Source: Bacteroides pyogenes
GTDB lineage: Bacteria > Bacteroidota > Bacteroidia > Bacteroidales > Bacteroidaceae
Length of the DNA stretch: 64,000 nucleotides
Assembly (NCBI RefSeq): GCF_014196225.1
Contig: NZ_JACIDI010000005.1
Span: 177,891 to 241,890, forward strand
Direction: 5' to 3'
This document shows, in pieces, positions 61,324-64,000 of the stretch (position 1 is the first letter of the stretch; each line of letters opens with the position of its first letter). The translations under genes and the position numbers were made by a program. The notes beneath the pieces were generated by a model that worked only from the letters and a program-made list of their open reading frames with translations, did not search any database and was not told where the DNA came from.

Positions 61324-61354
61324 CAAAGGTACGAAAAGATTTCGTGTACGCAAA
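61324..61354 (-). promoter_or_regulatory. Near-perfect minus-strand promoter in a gene-free gap
   Basis: TTTG (61351-61354 on minus), 19 nt, TACCTTTG (61324-61331): full match to the Bacteroides promoter. It lies downstream of the LuxR-type gene and points away from it into the gap. Confidence 0.55.
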
Positions 61355-61385
61355 CATTTTTAGATTCTATAACGTTATTTTTCAA

Positions 61386-61997
61386 CTATAAATCTTTCAC
61401 CTCATCCAGAGCAACGAGTTTATTCACAATGGCATAGATGGTCAATCCGGCGGCGCTATGTATCTGGAGTTTCTTGCTGATATTCCGGCGATGAGTAATA
61501 ACGGTATGAATGGATAGAAAGAGTTTTTCGGCAATCTCTTTATTAGTCATTCCTTTAACTACGCATATCACGATTTCCCGTTCGCGCTGACTGAGAGATT
61601 CGGTATTCTCGGTCTCCGCTTCTTCGCGGGGAGCATCCTGCAATCCTTGTATCTTTTCAGAAAGGGTATCCAGGCCATCGAAAATAGAAACCGTTTCATC
61701 GTATTTGCTCAGTACCGATGCGTCGACCAGCGAAGTCACCAATGCGACAAGACGTATGTTCCTGCCTGCCGTTTCTTCGCGGAAACGGGCCACATCGAAA
61801 TAATCGCCGAAATTGGAATTGACAATGAGCACATCGGGACATTGCGTACGCAAATAGTCGTTCAAGGCTTCTACGGAAAGCAATTCGACAGGCTGGACCT
61901 TCAGATTGGGAAGGCGCTTCAGAGTAGCAGTCAGGCCGCTACGGATAATAACGGAGTTTTCGGCAATAGCCACCCGGATGATATCGTTAGTTTTCAT
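61386..61997 (-). CDS. LuxR-type regulator with degenerate receiver domain
   Basis: 203-residue DNA-binding protein. Residues ~5-115 have the fold pattern of a receiver, but the phospho-acceptor Asp is Asn60 (PDVLIVNSNFGD), the N-terminal acidic pair is E13-N14, and the conserved Lys is replaced by Asp107 (SIFDGLD). Phosphorylation is thus unlikely. The C-terminal LuxR/NarL helix-turn-helix (LSQREREIVICVVKGMTNKE; LFLSIHTVITHRRNISKKL) is intact. Its start overlaps the end of the hemerythrin-like gene by 11 bp, so the two are co-translated and probably share a function in oxygen or nitric-oxide response. Confidence 0.88.
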   Translation of the reverse strand: MKTNDIIRVAIAENSVIIRSGLTATLKRLPNLKVQPVELLSVEALNDYLRTQCPDVLIVNSNFGDYFDVARFREETAGRNIRLVALVTSLVDASVLSKYDETVSIFDGLDTLSEKIQGLQDAPREEAETENTESLSQREREIVICVVKGMTNKEIAEKLFLSIHTVITHRRNISKKLQIHSAAGLTIYAIVNKLVALDEVKDL

Positions 61998-62691
61998 TCT
62001 CTCTCATCCTCCTTTCGAGTTTCAGAATAGCCGGAACAAATATGTAATCCTCCACCTTGCAATGGGATTCGAGCCCTTCTTCGCAGGCGTATATATCGAA
62101 CAGCACGGCATTCAGTAAATTCTCGTTCGCTTTGGCAGGACAATACTTGATGATGATGTTTTTCAGTTCCGTAAGTTTCTCCCCTACCTGATCATGATGT
62201 TTGGAAAAAGTGCTGATTTGATATTGTTTGGATACATTCCCCTCAAGCAGCGCACTGACATATTTAAAAACGGTTCGTTCTTCATATTCCATGTGCTTGC
62301 GCACTTCCTGAGTGTATTCGTCGAAAAACTTCAGAATGAGGAAAGAAATGTCGTTCTGAGAGCAGTCGATAGCCTCAATCAGTTTCCTGCGAATGGAAGG
62401 AAGAGAGAAGTCGAGGAAATAGCTGTGCGCCTGACGCAGATAATGAACTAAAGAAGGGATAGAAACTTCGTCGCTGCTTCCGTCCAGACGGGAAAATCCT
62501 TCGGCCATGAAATTGATGACGACCAAAAAAGTTTTGCAGTCTACCCCGTTCGATTCGCAGACTTCTTTCACGGTCTTGTCTCCAAACCCCAGCGAAAGGC
62601 CGAAACGACTCATCACTTGCAATAAAGAATAGTTATCGCTGATCAGATCGACCATCTTATCGGTAGCTTTATATTTCTGCAGATTATCCAT
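61987..62691 (-). CDS. Hemerythrin-like / RIC-ScdA-type di-iron protein
   Basis: 234-residue protein. Residues ~10-65 resemble the ScdA N-terminal domain (DKMVDLISDNYSLLQVMSRF) without its usual cysteine-proline motif. Residues ~80-225 form a four-helix hemerythrin domain with candidate ligands H83 or H89, H133 and E137 (KHMEYEERTVF), H165 or H166 (FSKHHDQVG), H210 and E214 (ESHCKVEDYIF). Such proteins bind a di-iron centre and repair or protect iron-sulfur proteins under oxygen or NO stress. It is encoded with a LuxR-type regulator and divergently from flavodoxin. Confidence 0.88.
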   Translation of the reverse strand: MDNLQKYKATDKMVDLISDNYSLLQVMSRFGLSLGFGDKTVKEVCESNGVDCKTFLVVINFMAEGFSRLDGSSDEVSIPSLVHYLRQAHSYFLDFSLPSIRRKLIEAIDCSQNDISFLILKFFDEYTQEVRKHMEYEERTVFKYVSALLEGNVSKQYQISTFSKHHDQVGEKLTELKNIIIKYCPAKANENLLNAVLFDIYACEEGLESHCKVEDYIFVPAILKLERRMRENEN

Positions 62692-62864
62692 CTATATCTA
62701 ATTTTAATTATATTATGACTTGCAAAGAAACGAAAAAAAATGCAGCCATACAACCACCAAATATAGGTATTTTCTTTTTCACACCATCATACATCCCTAT
62801 TTATTGTGATTACGAGGCTGTTATTCCACTACAAATGGGGATTTTCCTTTTACAGGAAAGGGCA

Positions 62865-62872
62865 TATCTTTG
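62865..62872 (+). promoter_or_regulatory. Flavodoxin promoter -7 box
   Basis: TATCTTTG matches TAnnTTTG, 29 bp before the ATG at 62901. It excludes the upstream open frame from 62715. An inverted repeat TTTCC-TTTTACA-GGAAA (62843-62859) lies just upstream and may bind a regulator. Confidence 0.5.
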
Positions 62873-62900
62873 CAATATCATATTTAAAAAAACAAATAAA

Positions 62901-63407
62901 ATGAATAAAATCGGAGTATTTTACGGTTCCACCACAGGAACCACCGAAGACTTGGCCCGCAGAGTGGCGGAAGCCTTGGATGTAGACACAAAAAACGTGT
63001 ATGACGTATCGAAGCTCACGGAAGCGTTGGTACAGGAGTTCGATGTGCTGGTATTGGGTTCGTCGACATGGGGAGCAGGTGAATTGCAGGATGACTGGTA
63101 CGACGGAGTGAAGATTTTAAAATCATGCGACCTGTCTCATAAGTGTGTGGCTCTGTTCGGCTGCGGGGATTCGGACTCGTACAGCGATACATTCTGCGAC
63201 GCGATAGGAATCTTGTACGAGGAGCTGAAAGACACCCGCTGCAAATTCTGCGGAGCCACTTCTACAAACGGCTACACGTTCGACTCTTCGATAGCGGTGG
63301 TAGACGGCAAATTCATCGGACTTCCGCTGGATGAAGTGAACGAAGAGAGCCAGACAGAAGATCGTATTGCCCGGTGGGCCGAACAACTCAAACAAGAAAT
63401 AAGCTAA
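62901..63407 (+). CDS. fldA: Flavodoxin
   Basis: 168-residue long-chain flavodoxin, a low-potential FMN electron carrier. MNKIGVFYGSTTGTTEDLAR holds the FMN phosphate loop (GSTTGTT). LVLGSSTWGAGELQDDWYDG supplies the Trp side of the flavin site, and VALFGCGDSDSYSDTFCDAI the Tyr side. The start is at 62901, after a clear promoter; the longer frame from 62715 is non-coding. It can replace ferredoxin under iron limitation and could feed the Rnf complex elsewhere in the window. A DUF2023 gene follows after 36 bp. Confidence 0.96.
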   Translation: MNKIGVFYGSTTGTTEDLARRVAEALDVDTKNVYDVSKLTEALVQEFDVLVLGSSTWGAGELQDDWYDGVKILKSCDLSHKCVALFGCGDSDSYSDTFCDAIGILYEELKDTRCKFCGATSTNGYTFDSSIAVVDGKFIGLPLDEVNEESQTEDRIARWAEQLKQEIS

Positions 63408-63443
63408 ATCTGATTTTTTACCATACAATCTGTTTTAGAAAAT

Positions 63444-63806
63444 ATGACTACCCGAAAGATTGTCCCCGGCGAGATCCGGATATTCCTCAACCATATTTAT
63501 GAGTTTAAAAAGGGAGTACGGAGCATGGTGCTTTATACGATGAACAGAAAGCACGAATCTTTTGCCATACAACGGTTGGAAAGCCAGCAAATCAGCTACA
63601 TGATTCAGGAAGTGGGAGCCAACAAAATCAATTTGTTTTTCGGAAAGCCGGAGTGCATGGAGGCTATACGCCACATCATTATCCGCCCTTTAAACGAATT
63701 GAGCGCGGAAGAAGATTTTATATTGGGGGCAATGTTGGGGTACGACATATGTCAGCAGTGCAAACGCTATTGCCACAAGAAAGAGGGGGTGAAGATGGTT
63801 GTTTGA
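63444..63806 (+). CDS. DUF2023 protein
   Basis: 120-residue protein of the DUF2023 family (RIFLNHIYEFKKGVRSMVLY; MIQEVGANKINLFFGKPECM), of unknown function. The C-terminus has a cysteine cluster (DICQQCKRYCHKK), possibly metal binding. It follows flavodoxin by 36 bp on the same strand, and the two genes are commonly neighbours in Bacteroidetes, suggesting a role linked to iron or flavodoxin. No terminator is obvious directly after it. Confidence 0.88.
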   Translation: MTTRKIVPGEIRIFLNHIYEFKKGVRSMVLYTMNRKHESFAIQRLESQQISYMIQEVGANKINLFFGKPECMEAIRHIIIRPLNELSAEEDFILGAMLGYDICQQCKRYCHKKEGVKMVV

Positions 63807-63896
63807 AGGATATCTTTACCTGTTGGGGTTGATTTGTTGGTTGTTTTTTTGAAAGAGGGTGAATTCTAAGTCCTCTCCAAACAATATCTATAAAAT

Positions 63897-63936
63897 CTTA
63901 CCCAGGTTTACGAATATTAACGTATCCTTGGGTAAG
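63897..63936. repeat. Imperfect inverted repeat near the window end
   Basis: CTTACCCA (63897-63904) pairs with TGGGTAAG (63929-63936), and inner GG and TACG blocks also pair with a bulge, giving arms of about 17 nt. It may be a terminator for DUF2023 or for a leftward gene beyond the window. The flanking 63807-64000 holds no gene I can see. Confidence 0.5.
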
Positions 63937-64000
63937 TTCTTATATAGACATAACTACTCTTCAGAAGTGTATAGCTACTTCCTAAACCTAAGAATTTTTC

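Noticed and set aside
62715..62900. 62-codon N-terminal extension of flavodoxin
   Set aside because: A TAnnTTTG promoter box at 62865-62872 lies inside it and the flavodoxin fold begins exactly at the ATG at 62901.

Overview
The window looks like chromosomal DNA of a gut Bacteroides-type organism (order Bacteroidales). Supporting signs are a SusC-type receptor behind a sigma/FecR pair, an Rnf complex with an RseC-like protein, a UpxY-controlled capsule locus, a VirE-N/HU/'smalltalk'/amidase/DUF4248 module, and many promoters of the Bacteroides form TTTG-N19/20-TAnnTTTG with few good Shine-Dalgarno sites. The species cannot be fixed from the sequence alone. Conserved genes are moderately GC-rich. 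The middle of the capsule locus and the block at 24.3-27.3 kb are clearly AT-rich, which suggests horizontal exchange.

Layout. 1-2.1 kb: ECF sigma factor, FecR anti-sigma and the start of a SusC-like receptor (minus strand). 2.3-3.4 kb: galE. 3.5-10.6 kb: one minus-strand operon, DUF3078 outer-membrane protein - rseC-like - rnfB - rnfC - rnfD - rnfG - rnfE - rnfA. 10.7-14.3 kb: pyrG and yidC. 14.5-22.7 kb: a plus-strand cluster (membrane HEAT-repeat protein, processive GT2 synthase, TPR/YaiO outer-membrane protein, DUF4838 lipoprotein, DUF1573 lipoprotein) that resembles a synthase-dependent exopolysaccharide machine. 22.7-23.8 kb: manC.

24.3-27.3 kb is an AT-rich accessory block: a RipA-like membrane protein gene broken by a frameshift, and a TcmP / three-Cys (Gp37/Gp68) gene pair behind a palindrome-bearing promoter and a 34-codon ORF. 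27.4-32.5 kb is the VirE/HU/smalltalk/amidase/DUF4248 module. It carries several repeat families: CRISPR-like spaced repeats, an inverted pair of octamer clusters, and 43-bp tandem repeats.

32.6-35.3 kb holds a PstI/BsuBI-type restriction-modification pair bracketed by 90-bp direct repeats (87/90 identical). Each repeat contains the same 16-bp-stem terminator, and the right copy is the terminator of the capsule operon. 35.3-55.4 kb is that operon on the minus strand: upxY, a membrane nucleotide-sugar dehydratase, wzx, wzy, glycosyltransferase, capE-F-G-like UDP-L-FucNAc genes, glycosyltransferase, a PglC/WcfS-type initiating transferase, then ATP-grasp / opine-dehydrogenase-like / B12-binding mutase-like genes, a WcfR/PglE-like aminotransferase, and wza- and wzc-like export genes. 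The genes suggest a repeat unit with a 4-amino-4,6-dideoxy sugar, L-FucNAc and an unusual amino-acid or opine substituent, possibly zwitterionic.

55.5-63.8 kb is mostly housekeeping: purF, a GDPD phosphodiesterase, an HdeD-like protein, asparaginase, a lone receiver protein, a LuxR-type regulator with a degenerate receiver, a hemerythrin-like protein, flavodoxin and DUF2023. The 719-bp gap at 60667-61385 shows promoter and terminator signals for one or two candidate small RNAs. No tRNA or rRNA gene and no complete insertion sequence was recognised.
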